Assembly: GCA_964513285.1 (NCBI GenBank)
Contig: CAZEML010000014.1
Location: forward strand, 1-37,538
From: UBA11606 sp964513285
Lineage (GTDB): Bacteria; Actinomycetota; Acidimicrobiia; Acidimicrobiales; Aldehydirespiratoraceae
Length of the DNA stretch: 37,538 nucleotides
Reading direction: 5' to 3'
The position numbers and the translations under genes were made by a program. The notes under the pieces are model-generated. The model saw nothing but the letters and a program-made list of their open reading frames with translations, was not told the origin of the DNA and ran no database searches. Below, one piece after another: positions 1-8,430 of the stretch (positions within the stretch are counted from its first letter, which is position 1; each line of letters starts with the position of its first letter).

Positions 1-248
1 TTGGACCGCTTGTCGCCGTCCTGGGTCTCCCAGCTGCGCTGCGAGAGCGTGCCGGTGATCACGACGCGCGTGCCCTTGGTGATGGACTCCGCGACGTTCT
101 CGGCAAGGGAGCGGAAGCAAGTCACGTCGAAGAAGCTGACCTCTTCGTCACCGTCCTGCTTGCGCTTGTTCCAGGCCACGCCGAAGCTGGCGACGGCCAT
201 ACCGCCCTGCGTGAAACGAAGCTCGGGGTCGCGGGTCACGTTGCCCAC
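1..248 (-). CDS. ssb: Single-stranded DNA-binding protein SSB, N-terminal part
   Basis: Binds single-stranded DNA during replication and repair as an OB-fold protein. The visible part reads GNVTRDPELRFTQGGMAVASF, then FDVTCF and VVITGTLSQRSWE, the classic SSB OB-fold; the C-terminal tail lies outside the window. It sits directly downstream of rpsF, the usual rpsF-ssb order. The start is unclear. No ATG exists between the rpsF stop and the conserved region. The only canonical in-frame start is GTG at 248-246, but it lies 16 nt from a good Shine-Dalgarno (GGAGG, 269-265). A GTC codon at 257-255 is 7 nt from that site and would restore the first beta strand (NVSVVGN). Family assignment is firm; the start is not. 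Confidence 0.93.
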   Translation of the reverse strand, partial: MGNVTRDPELRFTQGGMAVASFGVAWNKRKQDGDEEVSFFDVTCFRSLAENVAESITKGTRVVITGTLSQRSWETQDGDKRS

Positions 249-272
249 GACACTGACGTTGGGACCTCCGGG

Positions 273-620
273 TCAGCCGGCGTCAGCCGGCGCTGCCTCC
301 CCGAGGAGACCACGCTTCGTGGCTTCCTTCTCGGGCAGACGGAACAGCTTGTGGCGGACGATGTCGTCCGCGAGACGGAGCTGACGCTCGGTGTTGGGCA
401 GACCGGGGTTCTCGGTCACGATCTCCCACACCACATAGGTGCCTTCGGTCTTGTGGTTGATCTCGTACGCGAACTTGCGTCGACCCCAGTTGTCGGTCGA
501 CGCGATGCGGCCACCTTCTTCGGTGATCAGCGCTTCGGTACGGGTGATCACCTTCGGAATCTCGATGTCGACGACATCGGAGTCGATGATGATCATCAAT
601 TCGTAGGCCCGTGTGATCAC
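273..620 (-). CDS. rpsF: 30S ribosomal protein bS6
   Basis: Component of the small ribosomal subunit that pairs with bS18. The protein (115 aa) has the bS6 pattern: YELMIIIDSDV at the N-terminus, GGRIASTDNWGRRKFAYEI in the middle and LRLADDIVRHKLFRL near the end. Two GTG starts compete, at 626 and 620. I chose 620 because a strong AGGAGGT site lies 8 nt upstream of it but only 2 nt from the codon at 626. ssb follows after about 24 nt in the same direction. The short Ala-rich tail ending in ADAG is ordinary for high-GC actinobacteria. Confidence 0.96.
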   Translation of the reverse strand: MITRAYELMIIIDSDVVDIEIPKVITRTEALITEEGGRIASTDNWGRRKFAYEINHKTEGTYVVWEIVTENPGLPNTERQLRLADDIVRHKLFRLPEKEATKRGLLGEAAPADAG

Positions 621-640
621 AGGCACTCACCTCCTCTGGA

Positions 641-709
641 CCCGACAGCGTCGGGGCCCCTTCCCGGGGCAGGGGTCTGGATGGATTGTCTGTCCCGGAT
701 GGGACCAGA
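641..709 (-). promoter_or_regulatory. Structured leader upstream of rpsF
   Basis: Two hairpins lie in the presumed 5' leader of rpsF. One is CCCGAC/GTCGGG with a 3-nt loop (641-655), just upstream of the Shine-Dalgarno. The other is TCTGTCCC/GGGACAGA with one bulged base (689-709). Many bacteria carry a bS6:bS18-binding leader in front of rpsF, so autoregulation is possible. I have not matched the consensus and this is only a candidate. Confidence 0.3.
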
Positions 710-880
710 CAAGGCTACCGGTCGAGTCGTCAGCTCACGACGGGTCATGCATCCATGGTGCCAGACGGGTGTGACAGCCACTCGCTGCCAACCGGCAGAA
801 CCCGCCCACTCGCTCGGCACGGCCGGCCGCGACCCCCGACCCATGCCATCGAGCCATCGCGCTGCAGACCCACCACCCGG
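710..880. other. Intergenic region, no gene seen
   Basis: Space between the rpsF leader and the stop of the convergently placed oxidoreductase gene. It presumably contains the rpsF promoter on the minus strand. I could not assign -35/-10 boxes with confidence, and open frames here lack coding character. Confidence 0.4.
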
Positions 881-1837
881 TCAGCCGGGCTCGACCACGA
901 CCTTGCCGAGCACCTCGCCCGCACCGACCGCCGCGAGGGCCTCGGGCACCTCGTCGAGGGTCACCCGACGGTCGATGTGGACCGGCAGCGCTCCGGCCGC
1001 GACCCGCTCCCCCACCGGGGCGAAGTGGTCCGGGCCGCTCGGCACGACCAGGACGCCGAGCCGACGCCCCGAGACGCGTCCGACCACGGTCCCGAGGGTG
1101 AGCACACGCAGCATGGTGCGAACCGGACCGCCCACGACCGCGTACCGGCCACCGTCGGCCAACGCCCGCCGGTAGGCGAACACCGACCGGCGAGCGACGA
1201 GGTCGACGATCAGATCGAAGGGAGCCCGAGTCCGGGTGTAGTCGTCGGCCCGGTAGTCGACGACGGCGTCCGCGCCGAGGGTGCGCATGAACGCGAGCTT
1301 CCCGGCATTGTCGACCCCGGTCACGTGGACACCCGTCGCCTTCAGCAGCGGGATGGCGAACATCCCGGTCCCGCCGCCCCCGCCGTTCAGCGCGACTCGG
1401 TCACCGGTGTTCGCGAGCGCGGCAGCCGCGACGGCGATCGAGCCCGCCTGCGGAATGGTCGACGCGTCGGCGAACGACAGCCCGGCCGGCTTGTGGGCCA
1501 GCGCCACAACGGGCACGACCACCCATTCGGCGAAGCCACCCTTCCGCTCGAGGTTGTCGCCGTACACGTCGTCGCCGACCACGAACTCGGTCACGTCCGG
1601 ACCCACCGCGTCGACCTGGCCGGCGACGTCGGAGCCGAGGATCGGGCGAGCCGGCCGACGAAGTCCGCCGATCCGGGCGTAGAACGGCGAGCCGACCAGT
1701 CCTTCCCAGTCGCTCAGGTTGATCGACGTCGCCTCGACCCTGACCCGGACCTCACCGGGCCCCGGCTCGGGCACGGGCCGATCGACCAGCCGCAGCACCT
1801 CGGGCCCGCCGTACCGATCCAGGACCAGCGCTCGCAT
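881..1837 (-). CDS. Zinc-independent MDR oxidoreductase (quinone oxidoreductase-like)
   Basis: Medium-chain dehydrogenase/reductase predicted to reduce quinones or other carbonyl/alkene substrates with NAD(P)H in the cytoplasm. The N-terminal GroES-like fold begins MRALVLDRYGGPEVLRL and has the PVPEPGPGEVRVRVEATSIN strand. The Rossmann part carries a Gly-rich turn (ALNGGGGGTG) followed by KLAFMRTLGADAVVDY. The protein ends with the GKVVVEPG tail typical of the family. The Cys/His ligands of zinc alcohol dehydrogenases are not evident. Start chosen at the ATG with AAGGGAG just upstream; an ATG eight codons earlier (1861) is possible. The neighbouring SDR is divergent. Substrate unknown. Confidence 0.88.
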   Translation of the reverse strand: MRALVLDRYGGPEVLRLVDRPVPEPGPGEVRVRVEATSINLSDWEGLVGSPFYARIGGLRRPARPILGSDVAGQVDAVGPDVTEFVVGDDVYGDNLERKGGFAEWVVVPVVALAHKPAGLSFADASTIPQAGSIAVAAAALANTGDRVALNGGGGGTGMFAIPLLKATGVHVTGVDNAGKLAFMRTLGADAVVDYRADDYTRTRAPFDLIVDLVARRSVFAYRRALADGGRYAVVGGPVRTMLRVLTLGTVVGRVSGRRLGVLVVPSGPDHFAPVGERVAAGALPVHIDRRVTLDEVPEALAAVGAGEVLGKVVVEPG

Positions 1838-1897
1838 CGTCTCCCTTGGGGGACTCGCCATGATGCCGACGCTAGTCCTCGCCTACGGTCGCGGAAC

Positions 1898-2743
1898 ATG
1901 GCCTCGCTCACACCCGACGACGTCCCGGCGGTCGCTGACTGGAATCGGCTGCTCGAGGGACGCACCGCCATCGTCACCGGCGGCGGGGCCGGGATCGGCC
2001 GGGCGACCGTCGACCTGTTCGTCGACCACGGGGCGAGGGTGATCGTCGCCGAATCCGACCCCGAACGGGTGGCCTCGCTCCCCGCCACCGACCGACTCCA
2101 CCCCAACCACACCGACGTCCGCGACCCGCAGGCGGTGGAGCGGTTCGCTCGCCGGACGCTGGAGCGTTTCGGCCCCCCAGACATCATCGTCAACAACGTC
2201 GGCGACTACCGGCCGTCGGTCCGCTTCCCCGAGAGCGGACCCGACTCGTGGCAGGCGATGTACGAGGTCAATCTCCTGCATCTCTTCGCCGTCACCCAGG
2301 CGTTCCTCCCCGCGATGATCGAGGCCGGTCGTGGCAGCATCGTGAACCTGCACTCCGTCGAAGGCATGCGGGGCTACCCCGGCGAGCCCGTCTACGCGGC
2401 GATGAAGGCCGGTGCGGCGCACTTCACCACCTCGCTGGCCGCCGGCGTCGGGCGCCACGGCATCCGGGTGAACGGGGTTGGCCCCGACCTCACCCAGACC
2501 CCCCAGGTCGACTATCTCCGGCGGACCGAAGACCAGGACCCCGACGCCTGGCGCGACTGGGCGCCGGTCGGCCGGGTCGGCTGGCCCGAGGAGACCGCCC
2601 GAACGATTCTCTTCCTCGCCTCGGACCTGAGCTCGTTCATCACCGGCCACAACGTCCCCGTCGACGGTGGCAGCCTCGCCCAGAGCGGCTGGACCTGGAG
2701 CCCCCGAGCCGGGCGGTTCGTGAACCGCCCGACGACCGAGTGA
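1898..2743 (+). CDS. Short-chain dehydrogenase/reductase (SDR)
   Basis: NAD(P)-dependent oxidoreductase with a Rossmann fold (281 aa). TGGGAGIG at about residues 27-34 is the cofactor-binding glycine motif, NNVG near 99-102 corresponds to the NNAG motif, and the catalytic set is Ser153 with Tyr166-x3-Lys170 (YAAMK). The C-terminal FITGHNVPVDGG is the usual classical-SDR ending. Start at ATG 1898, about 60 nt from the divergent MDR gene, with no Shine-Dalgarno, so probably leaderless. The two divergent oxidoreductases may share regulation. Substrate cannot be inferred. Confidence 0.9.
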   Translation: MASLTPDDVPAVADWNRLLEGRTAIVTGGGAGIGRATVDLFVDHGARVIVAESDPERVASLPATDRLHPNHTDVRDPQAVERFARRTLERFGPPDIIVNNVGDYRPSVRFPESGPDSWQAMYEVNLLHLFAVTQAFLPAMIEAGRGSIVNLHSVEGMRGYPGEPVYAAMKAGAAHFTTSLAAGVGRHGIRVNGVGPDLTQTPQVDYLRRTEDQDPDAWRDWAPVGRVGWPEETARTILFLASDLSSFITGHNVPVDGGSLAQSGWTWSPRAGRFVNRPTTE

Positions 2744-2746
2744 CGC

Positions 2747-3691
2747 TCAGGCAGCGACCCGAACGGTGCCGACCTCGCGGCCGGCGTGGTTGCGGAGCAC
2801 CTCGTCGTCGACGTCGACCGCGAAGCCGAGATCGCGGATCAGCCACAACACCGCCGCCTCCGACGCCCGGGTGGCACCGTCTCGGGCCTTGAGCGACCAG
2901 GCAAGCCCGGATTCCACGTGCACGCCGCTGAAGACCCCTTCGGCGCCGGTCTTCACCGCCAGCCCCGACGACGCCTCCATGATGCGGGTGCACATGCGGC
3001 CGGTGCCGGCGACCATGAACGGGTCGGCCTGCATCGCCGCGTAGAGACGGCGGCCCTCCTCGGTGGTGGTGAGGGTCGCCCAGCCCTGGGCGAGGTTCTC
3101 GAGCGGCATCTCCCACACCGGGATGCCGCACCCGTCGACCACGGGCGTCTGGCCGCTGAGGTCGATCTCACAGGCCGCCTCGGTGGCCTTGGTGACGTGG
3201 TGAGCCTGCACGGGATGGTCGGGCTCGAGATAGCCGGCCGGATCGATCCCGAGATGCCGGCACACGGTGAGGAACCCGCTGTGTTTGCCCGAGCAGTTGT
3301 TGTGGCGGCGATCCGGCTCGACGCCGCCGCGGATCATGTCGTCCTCGGACGGGCCGTGGATCGGCATGTGGGCACCACACTCGAGCGTCTCGGCGTCGTA
3401 CCCGAGCCGACCCAGCCATTCGCCGACCACGTCGACGTGGCGCGGTTCGCCGTTGTGGCTCGCACAGGCGAGCGCGAGATGCTCGTCGGCGAGGTCGAAG
3501 GCGTCGGCGGCGCCGGTGGCGACGAGCGGGAACGCCTGGATCGGCTTCATCGACGATCGTGCGAGCGTGCCGCGCTGCGGTCGCCCGAATCCGGAACGGT
3601 GCCCGTCGGCGCCCACGATGGCGACATCGACCTCATGGCGACTCTCGACCACTCCCCCACGGGTGACTTCGACGATCAGCGGCGGTGACAT
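2747..3691 (-). CDS. L-asparaginase II family protein
   Basis: Predicted to hydrolyse L-asparagine to aspartate and ammonia; belongs to the Rhizobium etli-type asparaginase II family rather than the E. coli type. About 314 aa. Conserved elements are LARSSMKPIQAFPL near residue 45 (Ser and Lys of the active site), ACASHNGE near 77, and NNCSGKHSGFL near 132 (Cys and Lys). VVDGCGIPVWEMPL near 187 carries a further conserved Cys. Spacing matches the R. etli enzyme as I recall it. Start at ATG 3691; an in-frame GTG at 3697 is the alternative. It ends 3 nt from the convergent SDR stop and is divergent from the aminotransferase, about 40 nt apart. Confidence 0.9.
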   Translation of the reverse strand: MSPPLIVEVTRGGVVESRHEVDVAIVGADGHRSGFGRPQRGTLARSSMKPIQAFPLVATGAADAFDLADEHLALACASHNGEPRHVDVVGEWLGRLGYDAETLECGAHMPIHGPSEDDMIRGGVEPDRRHNNCSGKHSGFLTVCRHLGIDPAGYLEPDHPVQAHHVTKATEAACEIDLSGQTPVVDGCGIPVWEMPLENLAQGWATLTTTEEGRRLYAAMQADPFMVAGTGRMCTRIMEASSGLAVKTGAEGVFSGVHVESGLAWSLKARDGATRASEAAVLWLIRDLGFAVDVDDEVLRNHAGREVGTVRVAA

Positions 3692-3732
3692 ATCCACCCA
3701 GCATGCCGGATCGCGGACGCTACGGTCCGGGC

Positions 3733-4947
3733 ATGTCGATCGATGTCGCCGCGGCGAGGGCCGCCACCCCCGGCTGCCGGGACACCATCCACTTCAACAA
3801 CGCCGGTTCGGCCCTTCCGACCGAGACGGTGCTGCAGACCCAGATCGAGTACCTCGAACTCGAAGCGCGCATCGGCGGCTACGAAGCCCACGCCCACGAG
3901 CAGGCCCGGATCGACGCCATCCGGCCGTCGATCGCCCGGCTGATCGGCGCCGACCCGTCTGGCGACGAGATCGCCCTCGCGGTCAACAACACCGCCGCGT
4001 TCGACCTCTTCCTCTACTCGTGGGCCGTCTCCCCCGACCACGCCCCGACCGCCGGCGACCGGATCCTCACCACCGAGACCGAGTACGGCGCGAACGTCGT
4101 CGCCTACCTCCAGATCGCGAACCGCACAGGCGCGGTGGTCGAGGTGGTGCCGTCGAACGAGCACGGCGAGATCGACCTCGACGCCCTCGACGCCACCATC
4201 CGCCGCACCGACGTCGGCCCCGCGAAGTTGATCGCGCTCAACCACATCCCGACCAACGGTGGCTTGATCAACCCGGCCGCCGAGGTGGGAGCCATCGCCC
4301 GCGAGCACGGCATCACCTACCTCCTCGACGCCTGTCAGTCGACCGGTCAGATCCCCGTCGACGTCGACGGCCTCGGATGCGACGCGCTCACCGCGACCGG
4401 TCGCAAGTTCCTCCGCGGTCCACGCGGGACGGGCTTCCTCTACGTCCGGTCGACGATCCTGCCCACCATCGAACCGATCGTGCTCGACCACAGCGCGGCC
4501 GACTGGGTCGAGCCCGACCGCTACGAGGTCGTGTCCACCGCCCAGCGGTTCGAGCAGTGGGAGCGCAGCTACGCCTCGCTGCTCGGGCTCGGTCGGGCCG
4601 CCGACGAGGCGGTGGCGGTCGGGCTCGACGCGATCGCCGAACGGGTGCAGGGACTCGCCGAGCGACTCCGCGGTCGGCTCACCGACGAGATCGCGGGCGC
4701 GACGGTCCGCGATCTCGGCCAGAACCGCTGCGGCATCGTCACCTTCTCCCTCGACGGTGCCGACCTCCCCACGGTGAAGGCCGGGCTGCAACGAGCGGGC
4801 ATCAATGTCTCGATCGTGCCGCCGGCCAGCGCCCTGATCGACACCCGCAAGCGCAACCTGCCGCCGATGATCCGGGCGTCGGTGCACTACTACAACACCG
4901 ACGACGAGATCGATCGACTGATCACCGAGCTGCGCTCGGCCACCTGA
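3733..4947 (+). CDS. Aminotransferase class V family PLP enzyme
   Basis: PLP-dependent fold-type I enzyme of the class V/cysteine desulfurase-like group, 404 aa. FNNAG at 21-25 is the typical N-terminal motif. LLDACQSTGQ at about 197-206 supplies the Asp that holds the pyridine nitrogen, and TGRKFLRGPRGTGFLYV places the Schiff-base Lys at about 225. The closing region (PPMIRASVHYYNTDDEIDRL) matches the family C-terminus. Candidate activities include isopenicillin-N epimerase-like or C-S lyase chemistry; the sequence does not decide. Start at ATG 3733 (MSIDV); an in-frame ATG at 3703 is less likely. Probably leaderless. Confidence 0.88.
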   Translation: MSIDVAAARAATPGCRDTIHFNNAGSALPTETVLQTQIEYLELEARIGGYEAHAHEQARIDAIRPSIARLIGADPSGDEIALAVNNTAAFDLFLYSWAVSPDHAPTAGDRILTTETEYGANVVAYLQIANRTGAVVEVVPSNEHGEIDLDALDATIRRTDVGPAKLIALNHIPTNGGLINPAAEVGAIAREHGITYLLDACQSTGQIPVDVDGLGCDALTATGRKFLRGPRGTGFLYVRSTILPTIEPIVLDHSAADWVEPDRYEVVSTAQRFEQWERSYASLLGLGRAADEAVAVGLDAIAERVQGLAERLRGRLTDEIAGATVRDLGQNRCGIVTFSLDGADLPTVKAGLQRAGINVSIVPPASALIDTRKRNLPPMIRASVHYYNTDDEIDRLITELRSAT

Positions 4948-5007
4948 GCGCAACCGTCACCCGGCGAGCAACTCCGACATCGCCGCCTGCGGATCTCCTC
5001 TCCTCGT

Positions 5008-5024
5008 CGCGAGTCCTTCTCGCG
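5008..5024. terminator. Small hairpin after the aminotransferase gene
   Basis: CGCGAG and CTCGCG form a 6-bp stem around a 5-nt loop, 60 nt after the aminotransferase stop. No T-run follows, so termination is only suggested. The rest of 4948-5167 shows nothing else I can name apart from the next gene's ribosome binding site. Confidence 0.3.
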
Positions 5025-5167
5025 TCGACATGAGATGAGAGACATCGACGCTCAGGTCTGTGACGCGATCGACCGAGAAAACCGCTTGGCCAGCAGCCCA
5101 CGTGCAAGGCTGGTCGACCAAAGCGGGACGGATCCGGGTGGCGAATGCCCGGACCGAAGGGAGAACC

Positions 5168-5689
5168 ATGAAGAAGCACCTGTTCGCGTTGACGATCGCG
5201 ATCGCCCTGGTGGCGACCGCCTGTGGCGATGACGGCGGTGGTGGTGGTGACACCAGCGCGCCGACCGATCCCCGAGGTCAGCAGATCATCGAGATGATCA
5301 GCGACGACCCGGACTTTCCGCTGACCGAGGCCGAAGCGAACTGCACGGCCAACAACCTGCTCGCCAACCTCGACGACTCGACGATCGACGCCATGCTCGC
5401 CGACCCCGAGAACGGCATGGACGACATCGGCGACCCCGACGAGACCCTCGCTGCGTTCGATTCACTGCTCGACTGTGTCGACCTCGAGACGATGATGGTC
5501 GATCAGATGACCGCCGACGGGTCGATGACCGAGGATCAGGCGAAGTGCGTCGCCGACGGCTTCGGCGAAGACGAGCTCCGCGAGTTCATCCGCACCAGCG
5601 CGCTGCCCGATGATCAGGTCGACGAGGCCGCCGCCCTCGAGCTCATCGGTCGACTCATGGAGATCGGCAGCGAGTGCGGCCTGAGCTGA
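5168..5689 (+). CDS. Lipoprotein with conserved cysteines (paralogue 1)
   Basis: Exported lipoprotein of unknown function, 173 aa. MKKHLFALTIAIALVATAC is a lipoprotein signal peptide with the lipid-modified Cys at 19, followed by a Gly/Asp linker. The mature domain is acidic and helical, with spaced cysteines in NCTANNL, LLDCVDLE, KCVADGF and the terminal SECGLS, suggesting disulfides. Start is set by AAGGGAG 5 nt upstream of the ATG. The next gene encodes a clear paralogue (shared CTAN, DPDETLAAFD-like, LDCVD, GFGEDELR-like and VDEAAA segments). Family not recognised. Confidence 0.85.
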   Translation: MKKHLFALTIAIALVATACGDDGGGGGDTSAPTDPRGQQIIEMISDDPDFPLTEAEANCTANNLLANLDDSTIDAMLADPENGMDDIGDPDETLAAFDSLLDCVDLETMMVDQMTADGSMTEDQAKCVADGFGEDELREFIRTSALPDDQVDEAAALELIGRLMEIGSECGLS

Positions 5690-5707
5690 TCTGAATCGAC
5701 CTCCTCG

Positions 5708-5781
5708 AGGTCGGGGTCGAGCGGTGCTGCCACTGGACGAGTGCCGCATGGCAGGCTGAACGACCGGCTCGACCCCGACCT
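5708..5781. repeat. 15-bp inverted repeat between the lipoprotein paralogues
   Basis: AGGTCGGGGTCGAGC (5708-5722) and its exact reverse complement (5767-5781) enclose 44 nt. Inside is a second pair, CTGCCA (5727-5732) and TGGCAG (5749-5754). The right arm abuts the GAGGAG ribosome binding site of the next gene. It could be a terminator for the first gene or an RNA structure controlling translation of the second. Confidence 0.6.
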
Positions 5782-5792
5782 GAGGAGCGACC

Positions 5793-6267
5793 ATGCGCGG
5801 CCTGATCGGCGCCATCACCATCGCATTCGTCGCGGCCAGTTGTGGCGGCGACGCCGACCCGTCCGATCCGCTCGCCGCGGAGCTCGCCCCGGTCCTGGCC
5901 GCCGACCCCGACCTGGCGCTCACCGACGACGAAGCGAGCTGCACCGCGAACGGGATCGTCGGCGAGCTCGACGACGCGTCGATCGAGACCCTGCTCGAGA
6001 GCGACGGGCTCGCATTGGGCGAGCTGGCCGGCCCGGACGAAGCCATCGCGGCGTTCGATGCCTACCTCGACTGTGTCGACGTCGAACAGAAGATGGTCGA
6101 CTCCTTGCTCGACGACGGCACCGACGAAGCGACGGCACGCTGCATCGCGGAGAGCTTCGGCGAAGACGACCTCCGCACCATCCTCGGGGCCTCCGCACTC
6201 CCCGGCGGGGCGGTCGACGAAGCCGCCGCCTTCGCCCTCATCGGCTCGGTGTTCGACGCCGCCCAGG
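5793..6267 (+). CDS. Lipoprotein with conserved cysteines (paralogue 2), cut by assembly gap
   Basis: Tandem paralogue of the preceding lipoprotein gene; at least 158 aa are visible before the N run. MRGLIGAITIAFVAASC is a lipoprotein signal with Cys at 17. The body keeps the same cysteine layout (SCTANGI, YLDCVDVE, RCIAESFGEDDLR) and the VDEAAAFALIG segment. Ribosome binding site GAGGAG lies about 6 nt before the ATG. The last residues are lost in the gap; from the paralogue about 10 are missing. Function unknown; probably membrane-anchored on the outer face. Confidence 0.82.
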
Positions 6268-6367
6268 NNNNNNNNNNNNNNNNNNNNNNNNNNNNNNNNN
6301 NNNNNNNNNNNNNNNNNNNNNNNNNNNNNNNNNNNNNNNNNNNNNNNNNNNNNNNNNNNNNNNNNNN
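6268..6367. other. Assembly gap (100 N)
   Basis: Exactly 100 unknown bases, the usual placeholder for a scaffold join of unknown length. It removes the 3' ends of the lipoprotein gene on the left and of panB on the right. The two contigs may not be adjacent in the genome. Confidence 0.98.
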
Positions 6368-7188
6368 TCGTCGGCCTCGTCATCGGCCATGTGGTAGCTC
6401 TCGTCGTGGTTCGGGAACGCGCCCGAACGCACGTCGGCGGCATAGGCCTTCATCGCCTCGACCGACGCACCCTTCAGGTCGGCGTAACGACGCACGAACT
6501 TCGGCACGAACCGATCCTCGATGCCGAGCAGGTCGTGGTACACGAGCACCTGACCATCGGTGTGCATGCCCGCACCGATCCCGATCGTCGGGATGTCGAT
6601 CGCCTCGGTGACCATCTCCGCCACCCGAACCGGCACGCCTTCGAGCACGATCGAGAAGCACCCGGCGTGCTCGAGCGACTTCGCGGCCTGCACGAGCTTG
6701 CGGGCCTGCTCGGCCTGCTTGCCCTGCACCTTGAACCCACCCATGGCATGGACCGACTGCGGCGTCAGGCCGATGTGGCCCATCACCGGAATCTCCGCGT
6801 CGATGATCTTCTCGATCATCGGCAGTCGCTTGCGACCGCCCTCGAGCTTCACCGAATGGGCGCCGGCCCGCATCAGCTGGGCCGCGTTGCGCACCGTCTC
6901 CTCGGGCGACACGTGGTAGCTCATCCAAGGCAGGTCGCCGACGATGTGGCAGTCGGGCTTGGCCCGCGCCACCGCAGCGGTGTGGTGGACCATGTCGTCG
7001 ATCGTCACCTGGAGGGTGTCGTCGTAGCCGAGGACGACCATCGCGACCGAGTCACCGACGAGGATGAGGTCGGCGCCGGCTTCGCTCGCGATGCGAGCGC
7101 CCGGGGCGTCGTACGCGGTGACCATGACGAGAGGCTCGCCACCGTCACGCACTTTGTGCGCAGCAATTGCAGGGGCGGACTTGCCCAT
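6368..7188 (-). CDS. panB: 3-methyl-2-oxobutanoate hydroxymethyltransferase (PanB), 3' end missing
   Basis: First committed enzyme of pantothenate and coenzyme A synthesis: transfers a hydroxymethyl group from methylene-tetrahydrofolate to 2-oxoisovalerate. Visible motifs are VTAYDAPGARIASEAGAD, the Mg-binding ILVGDSVAMVVLGYDDTL, VMGHIGLTPQSVHAMGGFKVQG, the catalytic-Glu segment IVLEGVP, and TIGIGAGMHTDGQVLVYHDLLG. About 273 residues remain, nearly full length, so only a short C-terminus falls in the gap. Start at ATG 7188 with AAGGAG 6 nt upstream; the open frame runs further upstream but lacks family similarity there. Confidence 0.96.
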
Positions 7189-7290
7189 GACTGACTCCTT
7201 TTCACGTCCAGCGCCCTTCGGCTGCCGGCGGTGTCCCCACGCTAACGGGCGCGAGACCCGCGTCACAAGGGGTCATGGCACCATTGGCCC

Positions 7291-7668
7291 GTGAGTTCTG
7301 AGATCGAACGCGAGTCGCTGCGCGAGGCCGCGCTCCACGCCGAATACGAGACCGGCATCCGCGAATCGACCGAACGGGCCGCCAAGGCCCACATCGCGGT
7401 CCGAATCGTCCGCATGTCGATCGGCGCGATCGTGTGCCTCGCCGGCCTCGCGCTCATGGTGCTGCCCGGCCCCGGCCTCCCCGTGTTGGCGATCGGGCTG
7501 GCGATCCTCGCCCGCGACGTCGCCTGGGCCGACCGCCTCCTCGGCCACGTCACCGCCCGGATCCCCAAGGGCGAGGACGGGTCGTTCTCCCGTGCCGCGA
7601 TCGTGACGTTGATCGTCGGCGGCCTGGCCGGCCTGTCGTTCAGCGTGTGGTGGTTCGTCCTGCGCTGA
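7291..7668 (+). CDS. PGPGW-motif membrane protein
   Basis: Small membrane protein of 125 aa with two predicted membrane segments, at about residues 38-70 and 100-123. Between the halves of the first hydrophobic stretch is LPGPGLPVLAIGLAILA, the motif of the PGPGW (TIGR02611-like) family, with Leu where the family name has Trp. The N-terminus is a charged amphipathic helix. GTG start at 7291 without a Shine-Dalgarno, so probably leaderless. It is divergent from panB with about 100 nt between. Biological role of the family is not established. Confidence 0.8.
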   Translation: MSSEIERESLREAALHAEYETGIRESTERAAKAHIAVRIVRMSIGAIVCLAGLALMVLPGPGLPVLAIGLAILARDVAWADRLLGHVTARIPKGEDGSFSRAAIVTLIVGGLAGLSFSVWWFVLR

Positions 7669-7854
7669 ACGACGACGACCTGCCCCACAGCTGAGCCGTC
7701 CACCAAGCGGAGCGACCTCGATCGACGAGCAAAGCGCCACCGACGAGCTAGACGCCCTCCGTCATCCAATTCATCCGGAAGGCGGCGGCGTCGTCGACCA
7801 AGAGGTCCGACCGGACCCGTTCCGTCCCGATGCGGGGTCTGCGAAGCTGGGCCC
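7669..7854. other. Intergenic region, no gene seen
   Basis: Spacer between the PGPGW gene and the first gene of the unknown three-gene operon. It probably carries the operon promoter. No hairpin or repeat stood out. Confidence 0.4.
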
Positions 7855-8430
7855 ATGAGCACCGAACACCCACTCGAAGACGCATGGATTCGCTTCTCCG
7901 AGTTGGACACGCAGGGTCAGCGGAACGACGCACTCGAGCTGCTCGATCAGATCGCGGCAGACGTCGCCTCGCATCCCGAGTGGATCCGAGCGCGGCTCGA
8001 CGAAGCGATACGGCTGGGTGACGAACGGCTGCGCTTTCCCCTCGCAAAGGCGATGCTTCCTGTGCTCGAAGCCGACCGCGCCGCCGGAATCGTCGGCTCC
8101 TCGACCCGCCTCGCATGGTTGATGAGTCACAGCGGCGGGCGCCTCGACACCGCAACCGCACTCGATGACTTGGTGCCAGAGTTGCTCGACCGCTCCGAGG
8201 AAGAACCTGACGCGATGCTCGTACTTCGACCACTCGCCGTCCGTCAGCTCACTGCAGCAACCCACGAACCGGGCACATCGATACTCGACCCCGCCGGGAT
8301 CGCGCTGGCGACGGACGAGGATGTGGCCTACCTCCGCGTGTGCTGCGCGCTCCTCGACACCGTTCCCGATCCCACGAGCGCTGAGCTGACCGCGGTCGCG
8401 GCGTTCCGGGCGAGCGATTCACACCGATGA
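7855..8430 (+). CDS. Hypothetical helical protein, operon gene 1 of 3
   Basis: Unrecognised 191-aa protein. No signal peptide or membrane segment; likely cytoplasmic and mostly alpha-helical, rich in Leu, Ala, Asp, Glu and Arg, with repeated amphipathic helices that could form a HEAT/TPR-like solenoid. Start at ATG 7855 (MSTEHPLEDAW) without a clear ribosome binding site. Its stop overlaps the next start by 4 nt (ATGA), so the two are translationally coupled. No functional assignment offered. Confidence 0.75.
   Translation: MSTEHPLEDAWIRFSELDTQGQRNDALELLDQIAADVASHPEWIRARLDEAIRLGDERLRFPLAKAMLPVLEADRAAGIVGSSTRLAWLMSHSGGRLDTATALDDLVPELLDRSEEEPDAMLVLRPLAVRQLTAATHEPGTSILDPAGIALATDEDVAYLRVCCALLDTVPDPTSAELTAVAAFRASDSHR

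Noticed and set aside
6238..7266. panB read through the N run into the lipoprotein
   Set aside because: The gap has unknown length, so a continuous frame is meaningless.
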